The notes below the pieces were generated by a model, which did no database searches, was not told the origin of the DNA, and saw only the letters and a program-made list of their open reading frames with translations. A DNA stretch of 64,000 nucleotides from Eudorina sp. 2006-703-Eu-15 (taxonomy: Eukaryota; Chlorophyta; Chlorophyceae; Chlamydomonadales; Volvocaceae): assembly GCA_003117195.1 (NCBI GenBank), contig BDSI01000185.1, positions 1 to 64,000 of the forward strand, read 5' to 3'. Of the stretch, positions 33,531-54,267 are shown piece by piece (positions within the stretch are counted from its first letter, which is position 1; each line of letters starts with the position of its first letter). The translations under genes and the position numbers were made by a program.

Positions 33531-34835
33531 CCTTCACTTTTCAGCATTTCAAGTAATAAACACCAGCCAGCACAACCACACCGACCCGACCGCTGTGATG
33601 TGCCTTCGGGGAATGTCTTCTCCTGAGGGCGGCGGTGATGACGTGCCTGAAGGCCGCAGGCCGGGGTGGTCGGTCAACCTGCCGTGACGTGTTACTTGCG
33701 CACGTGTTAGAATCTACACAGTAGGCGCGACGCGGTGGTCCTGATAAGATTAGGTATAGCACAACCGGATGGGTCTGGGTTGGAGTGCGATGACGTGGTT
33801 CGACAATGGAAACAGGGAGAGGGGTGGGGCCAGCAGTATGGGGATCAGGTGCAATTATGGCGTTCGTCTGGCCCGTTACGGTCGAACGACCTCGGAGCCG
33901 TACATGCATATCCCGGTGGGCGTCTCCAACAGCGTTTGGGTGTTAAGAGCAATTGGATTTTGTGTCCTCGTACGGATCAACATCCATCGAACATCTATGA
34001 TCAAATAGAGGTCATCGGAGACTATTGGACGTCGAAGGTAACCTGCTCCTTTCCAGCACCCTAACAATCAAAGTTTGTGTTAACCTAGCGATAAAGATTT
34101 GACTGTGATAAAGGTATCGTGACTTTGCATGCCGAATGCACGAGATCGTCGTCCCATCGCTATACGAGTTGAGTAAGGTGTTCTCAAGATCCATTCCAGC
34201 CGCAACAGTGAGATTCAATAGAGAAATAACAAAAACAAGCTTTGAGGACAGTTTGATTGTTATGGAATGAATGACTTCAGTGAACCAGGGTTCCAGGATG
34301 TTCTGGCGAGTAGCTGTTGACGTGCTGGTACTGGGATGCCCATAAGGAGGTACTAGTTCAGGCAGAAACATTCGAGTTGATTTGGCATCCTGATTCAATT
34401 GCTGCAGCAATTAGAAAGCTGTTGCGGGTAGGGTCTAAAGCGGTACGCTACTTGCGGATCGACAACAGCAACGCATATACAGCACTCCAATGGAGTAGTA
34501 TGACATAATTTAAAAGTCACGATGCAAGAGCCGCCGTGGTGCGAGTCCTAGAACCGCAGCGTCTCATGAACTTTCGCGACCCAGTCGTATCTTCTCGTAT
34601 CAGACTATCACCACTTTGCCATGAAGCGAGAATGTTTTCAATATGCCACATTACCATATTCTATTGTTCCATATCATAATCTTATGATATTGATGCCCTT
34701 CCACTACCAGCAAAATGCCACTGGCTAGCCGTCAGCGTGACACAGTCAGAACAAAAGGCGATGTTCTTAACATTCAAGACTGGAATACTACCAAGCTGCG
34801 GCTCTTGCAGAACTCTCGGACAGCCCAACTTTGAT

Positions 34836-34859
34836 GTCCGAAGGTTGGAAGGTTCGGAC
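34836..34859 (+). promoter_or_regulatory. Inverted repeat in the J-protein leader
   Basis: GTCCGAA and TTCGGAC flank a 10-nt loop and end 12 nt before the ATG at 34872. The inner part holds two GAAGGTT-like words. It could form a leader hairpin, or be a degenerate heat-shock-type site (GAA/TTC units); spacing is not canonical. Confidence 0.35.
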
Positions 34860-34871
34860 ACTTGAATCAAG

Positions 34872-37195
34872 ATGTCTGGCGTCAATTATTACCAATTGCT
34901 GGGCCTTCATACTACAGCCACTGACGGTGAAATTCGCCGTGCGTATCTCCGACTGAGCCTCCAGTATCACCCTGACAAGAGGCGGACTCAGGATGCAACC
35001 GCCGACGAACTCTTTCGTTGCATCCAGGAGGCATACTCAACCCTATCTTGTCCTGAAAAGCGATGTCTCTACGATTTCGTCGGATCTTTTGCAGCTCTGG
35101 CAGAGGTCACGTCCTCACGTCCTATCCCCATGTCAGCCCATCAGGACGACCGGCCTCATCACCACAGCGCCGCTGACCAACCATTCATTGGATTATGGTC
35201 CCGCAGCAGCTCTGGCGAGACGCTGCACTCCTGGGGCACCTCCTCCCTGACATCCGCCTCGCGCCTATCCCCGTGCCTCTCCTCCGAAACCAACCTCAGC
35301 TCTAGCCCCGCCGGCGGTGCAACAGCGCTTTCCGGGTTTGGAACCGCCGTCCGCTTCTGCAACGTGACAGAAGCGTCGCAAGATGGTCTTACTCCCACCA
35401 TATTGGCAGCCGCAGATGGCCGCACCGATTTGGGGCCGCAGGCCCCTCAGGCGGCGGCCACTGGCACAAGCTGCAGCGGCGGTGCCGCGACCCACCCGCT
35501 TCCTACGCACTCCCATGTGCAATTGAGTCCCTCTCGCGTCCATCGCACCCGGCAGCAGCAGCAGCAGCAGCCGTACCAGGAGTCAGCCAGGGTGCCGCCA
35601 GTGGTTCCGGAGCTCAGAGTTCCCCTGCCGCCCGACCCTTGCGCTGGGGAAGGTGCGGTCGGCGGCCGGCATCCGGGCAGTCCCATCACCAGCCCCGGCA
35701 CCCTTCTCGGCAAACGCCGCACGCCCGGCGGCGATGACGTCGAGGTGCAGCCGCACGCCCACCTGCTGCACCGCCAACAGCAGTCTCCGGAGCCGCCATC
35801 TCAGCCGCGGCAGCCCCAGACGTTCCCGCTGGACCGGGTGGCAGGCAGCTGCCTCAGCCCGAAGTATGCGGCCTGCTCCGCCGGGTCCCTAGCCGCAGCC
35901 GCCGCCGCCTCCTCTGCCGGACGTCCGGGGCCCGACGTGCACCACCGGCTGTTGCTCACTCTGGAGGAGATGTACAGCGGCTGCGTGAAGCAGCTGCGGC
36001 TGGCCCGGAGGGTGTATCGCCCGGCTGCTGGCGAGGGGGCTGCGTTGTCGTCATCGCCACCAGGCGGCATGGCGCCGCCGCCACACCTGCCGCCGCCGCA
36101 GCACGATTCGCGGCACGGTGGCGATGTCAGCGGCCTCGGCAGCGCCGCCGCTGGGGAGCAGAGCTGCCTGTGCATAGAGGAGCTGTTCCGTGTGGTGGTG
36201 CAGCCCGGGTGGCGTGAAGGCACCAAGGTGACCTTCCCAGGTGAGAGTGAGACAGACGTTGTTGTTGCGCAAAGCAAAGTCGCGGCCTCAAGCGCCGGGT
36301 AGCTGCCAACGTTGTGTGCTTGGCAACCCGCCGTCACTGTGAGGTGTGAAGCTTGGTGGCGCGCATGGGGCCGGCCAGCTTGGGGCAGCAGGGCGCGGCA
36401 GCCCATGTGGTCGGGTTCTGGGGGGTCAACAACTCAAGATGAGGAGGGGAGGACCCGACACGGGGCACGGGCACCGGTGGTGTCCGAGATGGAAGCTCAA
36501 GCCCAGCATGGCAGCTCACCAGCTCCATGAGGCACATCCCCGCGTCACGTAGTTGACGCCACACCCTGGTCGCAACAACAGCTCCCATTCTGCGCCCTGC
36601 CACTCGCCGCCGTGCTCAAGAAATCACCGGACCCCGCCACCCCGTGCGCCCTCCCCTCCCCTCCTGCCCTCGATCCCCACCTTCATCTGGGTGTGCCGCA
36701 GGCAAGGGCGACGAGCTGCCCTGCGGCTCCCGGGGCGACATGGTCCTGGTGGTGGTGCAGGCGGCGCACGGGCGCTACGAGCGCCGCGGCAACGACCTCC
36801 ACACCGTGGTGGTGGTGCCGCTGGTGGACGCCCTCACCGGGGGCAACACCGCCATCACCACACTGGACGGCCGCCAGCTGGTGCTGCAGCTGGGACCCGC
36901 CTGCCTGCAGCCCTTCAGCGAGTACGTGGTCAGGGGGGAGGGCATGCCCATCCCGCCGGGCAAGGCGGCGCGCTCCGCGCGCGCCGGCGCGGCCACCGCC
37001 GCCGCCGCCACTGGCAGCGGCCCTGCCGCGGCCGCGGCCGCGGCCGCGGCGGCAGCTGCTCAGACCACGGCTCCGGGGGCCCACTCGCGCGGTGACCTGC
37101 ACGTCCGCTTCGAGGTGGCGTTCCCGCAGGACCTGACGGCCGAGCAAAAGGTGGAGCTGCGCCAGGCGCTGTTGTCCCCGATGGGGTCCCAATAG
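34872..37195 (+). CDS. Type II J-domain co-chaperone (DNAJB-like), 620 aa
   Basis: Exons 34872-36240 and 36702-37195, joined in phase. Residues 1-70 are a J domain with HPD at 33-35 (QYHPDKRR), which stimulates Hsp70 ATPase. There is no Cys-rich zinc finger, so it is type II. The usual Gly/Phe linker is replaced by about 280 residues of Ser/Pro/Gln/His-rich sequence. C-terminal substrate-binding domain I begins at about 354 (LLLTLEEMYSGCVKQLRL), is split by a roughly 50-residue insert, and resumes with FRVVVQPGWREGTKVTFPG. Domain II follows (GDMVLVVVQAAHGRYERRGN to YVVRGEGMPIPP), then an Ala-rich insert and the closing strand and helix (GDLHVRFEVAFP, LTAEQKVELRQALL). It probably acts in the cytosol or nucleus, since no targeting peptide is seen. 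It is nearly twice the length of human DNAJB1-type proteins because of the inserts. Confidence 0.93.
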
Positions 37196-37760
37196 CTTTG
37201 CCCGTGCTGCCCCAGCGGCCCCGGACGCCGTTGCCGCCGCTGCTTGCCTGTGCATGCAGCCCGCGGAGGCTCGCGCTCGGACCGTCACACCGGTGAACAG
37301 CGGAGCGCTGCGGCGGCGAGTCCTGCGAGACGGGGTGGCGCCTGTCGGTGGCGGTGGCCGCTTGAGGGACTGAGGGACGGACGCGGCGGGAGGACGGCCG
37401 GCCCGCGGGGTGCGGTGGTGAGGGCCGCGGGCCCTGGGAGGGAAGCCGGGTGGAAGCCGGGTGGATGCGAGAACACACATGAAGAGAAGATTACGCGATC
37501 TGGGTCGGCGCCCGTTGCACCCGCAGGGTGTGCGTGTGGGTGAGCGGTGTGGGTGAGCGTTGGGTGCGCCCGGGGGGAAAGGGGCACCGTTGCGTCGAGT
37601 CGAGTCGGGCTGCGGGGAGAGAAGCCATGGCGGTCCATGCAACGAGATACCCCGGTGCTGCTCCCTGCCGCATAGAACCCCCCTGCGGCTTATTCGACTT
37701 AGCTAGGCAGTAATTGCGCAAAGAGCGCTACCGATGATATATATTCTTCCCACATTCCCT

Positions 37761-37786
37761 CATCCATCCATCCATCCATCCATCCA
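37761..37786. repeat. CATC tetranucleotide microsatellite
   Basis: About six uninterrupted copies of CATC in the J-protein 3' flank. Confidence 0.9.
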
Positions 37787-38129
37787 CGAGTCCCCGCGTC
37801 TCTAGTGGACAAGCCTAGGCGTATGATGTGCGCCTGCATACGCGTGTGTCGTGTGGGTTTCTCAGGCAGGCGTGTATGTGTGTGTCGGTGGTGGTCCGTC
37901 CGCACCGCGCGGGAGCACCTGGACGACGTCATGCTCCTGCGGACGAGAAGATGATAACACCCAAAGATGAGAACTAACAAACCAACAACTGCATGTGATG
38001 AGCCAGCCTCCGTGAGCTGGGGGCCGGGAGCTGGGCCGCGGAGCAGCCGGGTTTGAGCTGTCGACTACGGTATATGGATACGGGAAACGGCACTCGCGCA
38101 CATCTGTCCGTTTATTGGGTTACGTGCCT

Positions 38130-38200
38130 GTCTCTGTCTTTCTGTCTGTCGGTCGGTCGGTCGGTCCGTCCTTCGGTCTGTCTGTCCGTCTGTTGGCCTG
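38130..38200. repeat. Pyrimidine-rich GTCG/GTCT microsatellite region
   Basis: Imperfect tetranucleotide runs of GTCT, GTCG and GTCC on the plus strand in the J-protein 3' flank. Confidence 0.8.
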
Positions 38201-40470
38201 TCGTCCACTTGCCCTCCGCAATCAGTCGATGTGCAGACCGACCGTTCAAGAGTATGTTCGTATGTTCAAGAGTATGTACGTGTCTGTACGGCTGGTCGTG
38301 CGCGCCGTCGGTGGTGAGTGTGCGCCTGACCCTTTCCGCGCCGCCTGCATGCGGGTCGCGGGTGGAGGCGGCGGTCGAGTCCCGATGTGTCCCGACCAGC
38401 GAGGAGGACGGCGGAAGCCCGCTCCCGACCTCTCCCGAGTTCCGTCAGCCGAGAGGCAACGCCGCCGTGTGTTTAACAAGAAGCCCACCCATAACCGCCG
38501 TGTGTGTCCGCCCTGCCTTCCGCGCCGTCCTGGGTGTGTACGGAGAGAGACACCCGCCCGACCCGGTGGGTTCGCACATCCACTGCTCGGGGTCGCCTCA
38601 CTCATTCTAGTACGTTGTACGTTCTTCTGCTGCTGCTGCTGCCGCCTTCCGTTCGGTCGCGTACCCTGCGCGTGTTCTTCTACGCCGTACTGCCGTACTC
38701 TTCCTTCGTACTTGCTGCCTTGGAGGCCTTGGAAGGTCAGAATGTGCCCGTCCGTCAAAGTGCCCTAGCTGGTGGTGGCGAGGCGGAGGAGGCGGGTGTC
38801 GCTGCGGGTTCCCATGTAGCCGACGTGACGTGATGTGGTGTGGTGTGGTGTATGACTGCTGGTGCTGTTGGTGGTGGCGTGAAGACGCATGTGAGATCAA
38901 TCTCGGGGTTTGGGTTTGATTGCAGCAGCTGCGTCCGCGGGCGTTCGCGTCCCTGTCTGCGCTGGCTGGCAGGGCGGTGGGCATGGAAGCATCCATCCGT
39001 TCTGTGTGGGGCACAGCAGCGGGGGCCCAAATCAGAGGCAGGAAGCGGCAAAGGTAGGCTCATGGCCATCATGCATGCCCCAGGCCAGTACGGTAGCCGT
39101 GCAGAGTTTCTATTGTGGGAGCAGCGGGCGCGGGAAGCGGTGTTTGTCTAATTGTATTTGGTTCCGGGGCGGAATGCGGGCCAGGCCGTCACCAAGGCGG
39201 TCCAAGGGCAGCCCCGATTCCCCCTCCGCGTAGGGCACATGGCGTTACGAACCCGCCCGGGGAGCGAAGCACGACTCCGGCACGAGGTCCCGCGTGTCGC
39301 GCGCATCCTCGAACGGTTTGAACCCAATCCCAATCATCCATCGGTCCTCGGGCGGCGGATCAATACGGATCCGCCAGCCCCGTGTCGGCAGAGAGTGCGG
39401 GTGCTAGTTGAGCCAGGTTGCACTTGCGACGCTGCGGCGATGGCGGATGGACGCGGCGGTGGGTGCGGCCTGGCGGGGGCTGCCGGTGGCGCCGTGGAGG
39501 CGAAAGGGGACGTTGCTGTGGTACCTGCTGCCGGTCATAACGGACGTCTCGGTGAAGGTGAATGTATGTCTGGTTGTGGCTCCTTGAGGTCTGACGCGCC
39601 AGAGAGGGACGGCGGCATCAAGGATTCGGCTTTTGCCTGACGCGCGGTTCGGATCTGATCAGTGTTTATGTTTCATGCTGTTTCTGGGACGACGGACCCG
39701 GTTTTGTTTGGTGTGTTCCGGTTGTGACGGCGCGGACCCTGTGACTGCCCCTCCGCGGGGCGAGGCTGTCTAGGGGTGCTGCCGGGGGGCTGCGGCGGCC
39801 GCCTTGCGGTGACGGGCCGATCCTGGAACATCCACACATCCACACACGAGGTGAGCAGTGTCGGTCTGCACACAGCAGGAGCTGTAGGACGTCGCCGCCG
39901 CCTCGTGCATCGGCGTGCACCCGCGCAAGTGCTTTTCTCTCCCTCCCGAGCAGCGTTACTGGACCCACCATGGCACTGTGTTCCCGGCTCGTTCCGGTTT
40001 GTCCCTTGTCGGAGTGATGAGTGATGGTTCACCGTCCCTGCCTGTTCGTCGTTTGCTGTGTGCCTTCGAACCCGCGGCATGTCTGTTGGGGCGCCCCAAC
40101 CAACCATCCAACCCACCAGCGGACGGAAGAGCGGCCGATGGCAAGTACGGTATGTCTGTGTCGCGCTGTGTCGTGTCGATGTGGTGACATCTGTGGTGGA
40201 TGGGGCCGCTCCCACGGGGCGGTGGATGGGGGGGGCTCGCCGGCGTAGCGCACATTTGCATGCATGGCGGGGGCGGGCTGTGTGTGGAGTCAACAACGGA
40301 TGGCGCCAGACGGACGTTTGGATGGTTGGTGCTTTGTGCAAGACCCCCAATGTAAGCGCGCTCTGTGGTTGCTGCAGCCTGGATGGTGGTTTGGTGCGTT
40401 CGTTCGTTTCCCCCTCGGTTTCTGTTGTTGTCGTCGTTGTTGCATCCGCCCTCGATGGAGCCAGCCAGCG

Positions 40471-40526
40471 GACAGCCCACCCACATGTCGGACAGCCCAC
40501 CCACATGTTGGACAGCCCACATGCCG
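40471..40526. repeat. 20-bp tandem repeat, about 2.6 copies
   Basis: Two adjacent units of GACAGCCCACCCACATGTYG followed by a partial third unit lacking the inner CCAC. Confidence 0.85.
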
Positions 40527-41884
40527 TCCCCGGATCCCTGCCCCTTGGGTGGACGGAGGATGTTCGTTGGGGTGGTTGCGGTTCCAGTGCTAAGGGTGAT
40601 GGAAGGGGTGCAGTGCGTGAAGCGGTGTGGGTAGGCGGGCCAGCTGCCGCCTCCTCCATGCTGGTGGCTTAGCTCCGGACGACGCGTGTGGATCTCCAGC
40701 GGGAACTCGTCTCCAGGTGCACCCGAGGTGCGCGTCTTGGCGACAGGGCCGGTGCAGTATGATGTGGTCTCATAGTGGCCCTTGCGCTGTAGTGCTCAGG
40801 TCGTTTGTACGCCGGAAGTGACGAACTTCCGCTTGGTGTTGGTGTTGGTGGTGCATTCTTCATTTGTCGTTTGTCCTTGGCTGTTGACGGATTCTCTATG
40901 GTGGTCGCCACGCTGTCTGCCTGTTTGCGTCACGTTTTCCTGCTTGGTGGTGGTTGGTGGTTGGTTGTCAGTTCGGTGTATGGCGGGCTGCGCACGCTTT
41001 GCCGTCTGCTCATGCTATAAGCTGCTCCTGGTTCGGATACGGCCAGGGGCGGGTCGCGGAACTGCCCCCTGGTGGCTACGTGTAATTGGACTGAAAAAGA
41101 TGTCCCAAGCCCAACCGAGGAAGTTTGGAGAGAGCGTCTCAGAGCTGGCTTCTTATACCGTGGGGGGAAGGGCATATAGAGACAGCGGTCCGATTGAAGT
41201 TATGCAAACCAGCTAGGCGTCCAGCACAAGCACCCGAAGCGTTACAGGATAAACAAAACAGATGCGCTGCATTATATAAGCTCTTTGTCGTTCACAGACA
41301 GACAACACGGGCTTTGGAAGTCTCCTTTGAAACGGAATGGAGTCGTGGATTATGAGTAGTTGCACCATGTGTCAGAAAAAAATGCTTCGGTGCAGTACAG
41401 TCTAACGGCAGCCCGCAGTGTTACCAAATCTTCAGCCAAGCTGCTGGTTTCAGAAGACAGCAATAGCTGGTTTTCTTTGCTTGCGTGCCGATGCGGATGT
41501 CCTGTCGGCGCTGAGTCACTCGCCGCTTTTGATGGCGCCGTGCTACCAGGGAGATTGAATCTTATGATCTTTATATTTGTGTAAAAAGCTTCCTATCCAC
41601 GATAGCCGTCGTTCGTGTTTGCCTCCAATAGACTTGGTACCATCACCTCGACGGCTGAACCCGGCTTGTTGTGGGCGTTAGTGAATCGAAAGGTTCATCA
41701 CTATCAGCCACGACTACGCTTTCCGCTACACGGCGGTGGCGACACGTCGGCGTATCTTAACGCGAAACCGACTTGTCAACCGGTCGGCGCTCCTGCCTTG
41801 TGCAACGGACCTTGAGGATTGCCCTTCAGAAGTTCAGCAGCCCCTCTGCTGATAACCTTGTTCAAACCGCAACTGTCGGTTATC

Positions 41885-50532
<8,648 letters not shown>

Positions 50533-53500
50533 GCTGAGGAAGAGGGAAGTGAGGAGCCGAGCGCCACTGGGTGAGCCACAGCCGGGTGAGGCCGCCGCGC
50601 CGCAGCAGCAGCAGCAGCGCGCAGTAGCCTCTCTGGGTCGTTGCAGACTGCCTCCTCTCTCTTCTCTTGTGGCGGACTACAGCCCTCCTCGTCCGACGCG
50701 CTGTTAAGTGACAGATGCGGGCCTCTGCCTTCTTGGAGGCCTCGGGCGCTGCGTGCTCGGGGCCTCTGGGCGTGTGCCCCTGGACTGGGAGCTGTGGTCT
50801 GATCAGAAGTGAGCCACTGACCCGTGGGTCGCTTGCGGCGCCCTTACCTTGCGATGACTGTCATATTATCACGGACCCCACAAGTTGGTCGATGACTGTG
50901 CAACCTCCGCAGTTGTGTATCAACGCCGAGGGTACCTGTTGTACGGTAAGGTATTGTCGAGGCGCCGCATGGGCGCCCCTGGAGTGTGTGCCGTCCCTGG
51001 GAAGTGGCCCAGTGGCCCTATGGCCCGCATCCGGGGCATTGACGTTCCCATCCCAAGGGATCAGAGGTGCTTGAGGCAGGCACAAGCAATCTGACACCGT
51101 GACACTAGACATATGCAACCAACCAAGCAAACGTGCTCTTGGGATGCGCCGTTTGCCTCGCTGGGCAACTTGTATCCGACCAGCTTGCTTCCCGGTCCAG
51201 TCCGTTGGTGGGGTCCTCCTGCGAGTCGGACGGATGTGCGTGTGTCCTCTCAGTACCAGGAGGAGGGACAAACACCGCGGTGGCCGCATTGCTGGCGAAT
51301 CTTGAGTGCCCGGGCTGCCTGGCTGGCTGGCATGTATGTGTTCCGCTCCGCTCCATCTTGACTCCATCACTCCCCAGACTGCCGTCCACCGGGGTGGTCC
51401 CGCGGGGCTGCGGGTCGTTGCCGGGGTGGGGGCCGGGGATGATCGCCGCATCGCTGCTGGATGATGCCGTTTGGTGGGTGGTTGTGGCGGTTGGGACGAG
51501 GGGCGCTGACATGTCACTAATGATATTAGAGCGAGAAAGAAAGGATGCTGTCGGATCATCGACAGGGGACCAGAGGGTTCAGTATTATATCTTTTAATGG
51601 GTTGTTGGCAATCAATCGTGTGATGCTGCAGCTCAGGTTCGCGGATGTCATGTTTGGTCGTCGTACGGTTCGCCCCCTGCACCGCGCCCATACCGACCGC
51701 ATTCCACCAACGGCGGTGACAGCGATGTGACGATAGGTGCGACACTGTGCACATTGGGACTCTGTATCCTCCCAAGTTATTGACTTGACCGCATTTTGGA
51801 ACCTATGGGTCCGCCATTCGGCCAGAGTCGGCGGTAAGGTCGTTGCGCGGGATGCGGCCAGGCTTTTGGCGGCCCATGGGCCAAAACCATCTATCACGAT
51901 CAGCTGTGTAGTGGGCGGCTCCATCAAACCGCTCTCGGAACGTGGGAATTCGACGTCCGTCTCTGGGCGGTTCTCACGCAGCATGTTCTGCTTTGAAGAA
52001 CTACATTATGACCTATTTGTGTCCTGATTGAAAGACTGGTGCTGGTATTGTGCGCACGGGTGTCAATAATGTACGTCGAGCTGGCAAGGCGCGGGCAGCA
52101 AAGCGGCAGATTGGCAGATTGGTTTTGCGCGCTGCGGCGCTGGGGTGTAGTATATCTGGGACCAGGGAGCAACGGATAGGTGGTTAGTGTTGGGATTCTA
52201 GGGCCGCATGGCGATGTCTGGGTGTGTGCGTGTGTATGTATGTCGTGGTGTCGGGCGAGTCGCTGTCATTTATCGGCTGTGCGGGGGACACGAGGACGCA
52301 GGGATGTCGTATCCAGTTGATTCCGGCCATGCTCCCCACTCGGGTGGCGGCTGTATCATGGTGGTCACCTCCCTTGGAAGGAGGCACCAGGTGCGAGTGA
52401 CACGTCGAGACGGCGAGGCGGCGGCGGTGCATCTAGTGAAGCTGTGTCCATCTGTCTATGTCCTTTATGGGGCGGTGGTGGGGGTCAGGGTCCGGTGGTC
52501 TGGTGGCCTTCTGCACGGATGTGGAGCGCGGCGATGGGAGTGCGGGTGGCAGCATGGATGGTGGCTAAGGTGGGGCATGTGGAGGCGGGGGGGGGGCCCA
52601 TGGGGCAGCACGGACCTGCTGGTCAGCCGTGGTCGCGTGGTGAGCTGATTACCCTTCCCCCCACCCCCGCCGGCTCGGTGGACGGCCCGTGATGTGCATC
52701 ACGTGAGAGCGTCTGCTTGAGCGTGCACATTGCACGCCGTACTGATGCCGTACATTGTGTCGATGTAGTACAGCTAGCTAGCTAGCGACGCCAGGGGTAA
52801 CCCGAGGAAGCGACTGCTGGGCCGAGTGTGGTCGCTGAGTCTTTTGCCTGACCGGATATGTTGGTGTGCTGCGGTGGGGTGTGGTGGAGGGAGCGCCGCC
52901 GCACGGTTGACGGAAAGGAGCAGCGACGACTCAAAACGATACCGCAGGCCTGTTACGTGGCGAGACAGACAGAGCGATGGTGGTGGTGGTGCTACCGCGG
53001 AACGGAAACGTCCGATTGTATTGTTTCCCGCGGGTGTGTGCGGGTTTGGTGGCAGCGCGGTGCTGATTGTTATGCGAGGGGCGTGGACTGCTGATTGCGA
53101 GCCTGATTCTTTCCTAAGCGCAAACTACTACCGAGTTGTGTGCTGGATGGATGGATGATGTATTGGGGGCGAAGGAGGGTACACAGCGGGTGTGAAGTTG
53201 CGGGCCCCCCTTGAGCTGCTGGTTAAGCCTGGGGTTTTCGTTGGGCAGCTACCTTTGCCTTGGTATGTGCGGTGGGCTGGGGGCGTCGCTCGCTGACCAT
53301 GTGCGGGACCGAGCGGCCTTCCCTCTGGTGATTGACTTGGTGCGAAAGTCCACCGGGAAGGGGTGGAGAGCTGACGCGCACGGCGTTGCCATCCCGGGGT
53401 GGAATCGGGCTTCTTTCAAATTTGCTTTCTGTTTGTTACTATGATTTCCTCCTCGCACGTCGGGGCTGAGTGCCGGGCCGGATGGCGCTGTGTGTAACGA

Positions 53501-54267
53501 AACCATGATGGAACGATTCAAAATAACGACGATGGATACAAATCAGACACCGACCGGCAGCGGCAGAGAGGAGGGAGTGCCTGCTTGCCGTGTTTGCTCG
53601 AAGGCCTGGGGCAGCCCCATTAAGGTGGTTACAGCGGGGCCCACAATGTCATTGGATTGAGCGAGTCGGCCGACGTAATGTCAGCCCCGCAACCAGCACT
53701 GCCCAACTCAGGCACGGCCCAAGCGCCCAACCCGGAAGAACCCATCCGGCACCATGCCGGCAGCGGCCCTCGAAGCTCAGGAGCTATACCACCACCGGGT
53801 CGTGAGGGGGGTGGATCGGTCCGTTGTCACCCAACCCCTCCCACACCATGCAACTTGCAAGGTTCAATCATCCATGATGAAACTGGCGCGTGCCTGCGGT
53901 TACACGAGAGAGCAGCCTGAAACGCGAGATGCACCACAACGGTATCAAGGAGGCCGGGCCATCGTCAACGCGGTATGCAGCACATCCAACACGATCCAAA
54001 AAGAACGTAATGATGTCGGGGCGTAGGCGGCCTGAAGGCGCATGAGGTTTAAAGGATGTACGGCGGCCGTGTGTGGATGCACGCGTCGGTCGGCAGTCGG
54101 GTGCCACGACAGTCGGGTGTCGATCAGTAATCACGCTTTGTTGTTGTTTTGAGGCGGCCGCGGTTGTTGCCCTTTTGAGGGCCTCTTATTTATTATAGCG
54201 GGAAGCTCAAATGTATGGCGTGATTCGTGGGAAGGTGTTCCGAGATAAATCAGCAAACCCGAAACGG
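50533..54267. other. F2KP 3' flank and gene-free DNA
   Basis: 3.7 kb with no supportable coding exon on either strand. Frames reach 304 codons on the minus strand (50861-51775) but show no domain and cross many splice-like sites. The palindromic word GACCCGTGGGTC lies at 50819-50830. A TGTAA at 53493-53497 is the only one I noted and is far from the F2KP stop. From 52,200 to 53,150 the plus strand is rich in G and T. Confidence 0.45.

Larger units (their letters stand above)
33174..34871. other. Transporter 3' flank and J-protein 5' flank, no gene recognised
   Basis: Base composition falls from GC-rich to AT-rich toward the right. The first 350 bp are likely transporter 3' untranslated region. 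From about 33700 to 34700 the sequence is AT-rich, with frames of up to 132 codons that show no domain; it may be decayed mobile DNA. The last 150 bp should hold the J-protein promoter and leader. Confidence 0.5.
37196..41884. other. Long gene-free stretch between J-protein and F2KP genes
   Basis: 4.7 kb with no supportable coding region. It contains simple sequence: a CATC run at 37761-37786, a GTCG/GTCT-rich run at about 38130-38200, and a 20-bp tandem repeat near 40471-40526. Much of the plus strand between 38100 and 41000 is rich in T and G, as in long algal 3' untranslated regions. The right end must include the F2KP promoter; I see no clear core element. Confidence 0.5.

Noticed and set aside
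50861..51775. 304-codon minus frame downstream of F2KP
   Set aside because: Composition resembles random frame in moderately GC-rich DNA; no domain, repeats or splice logic.
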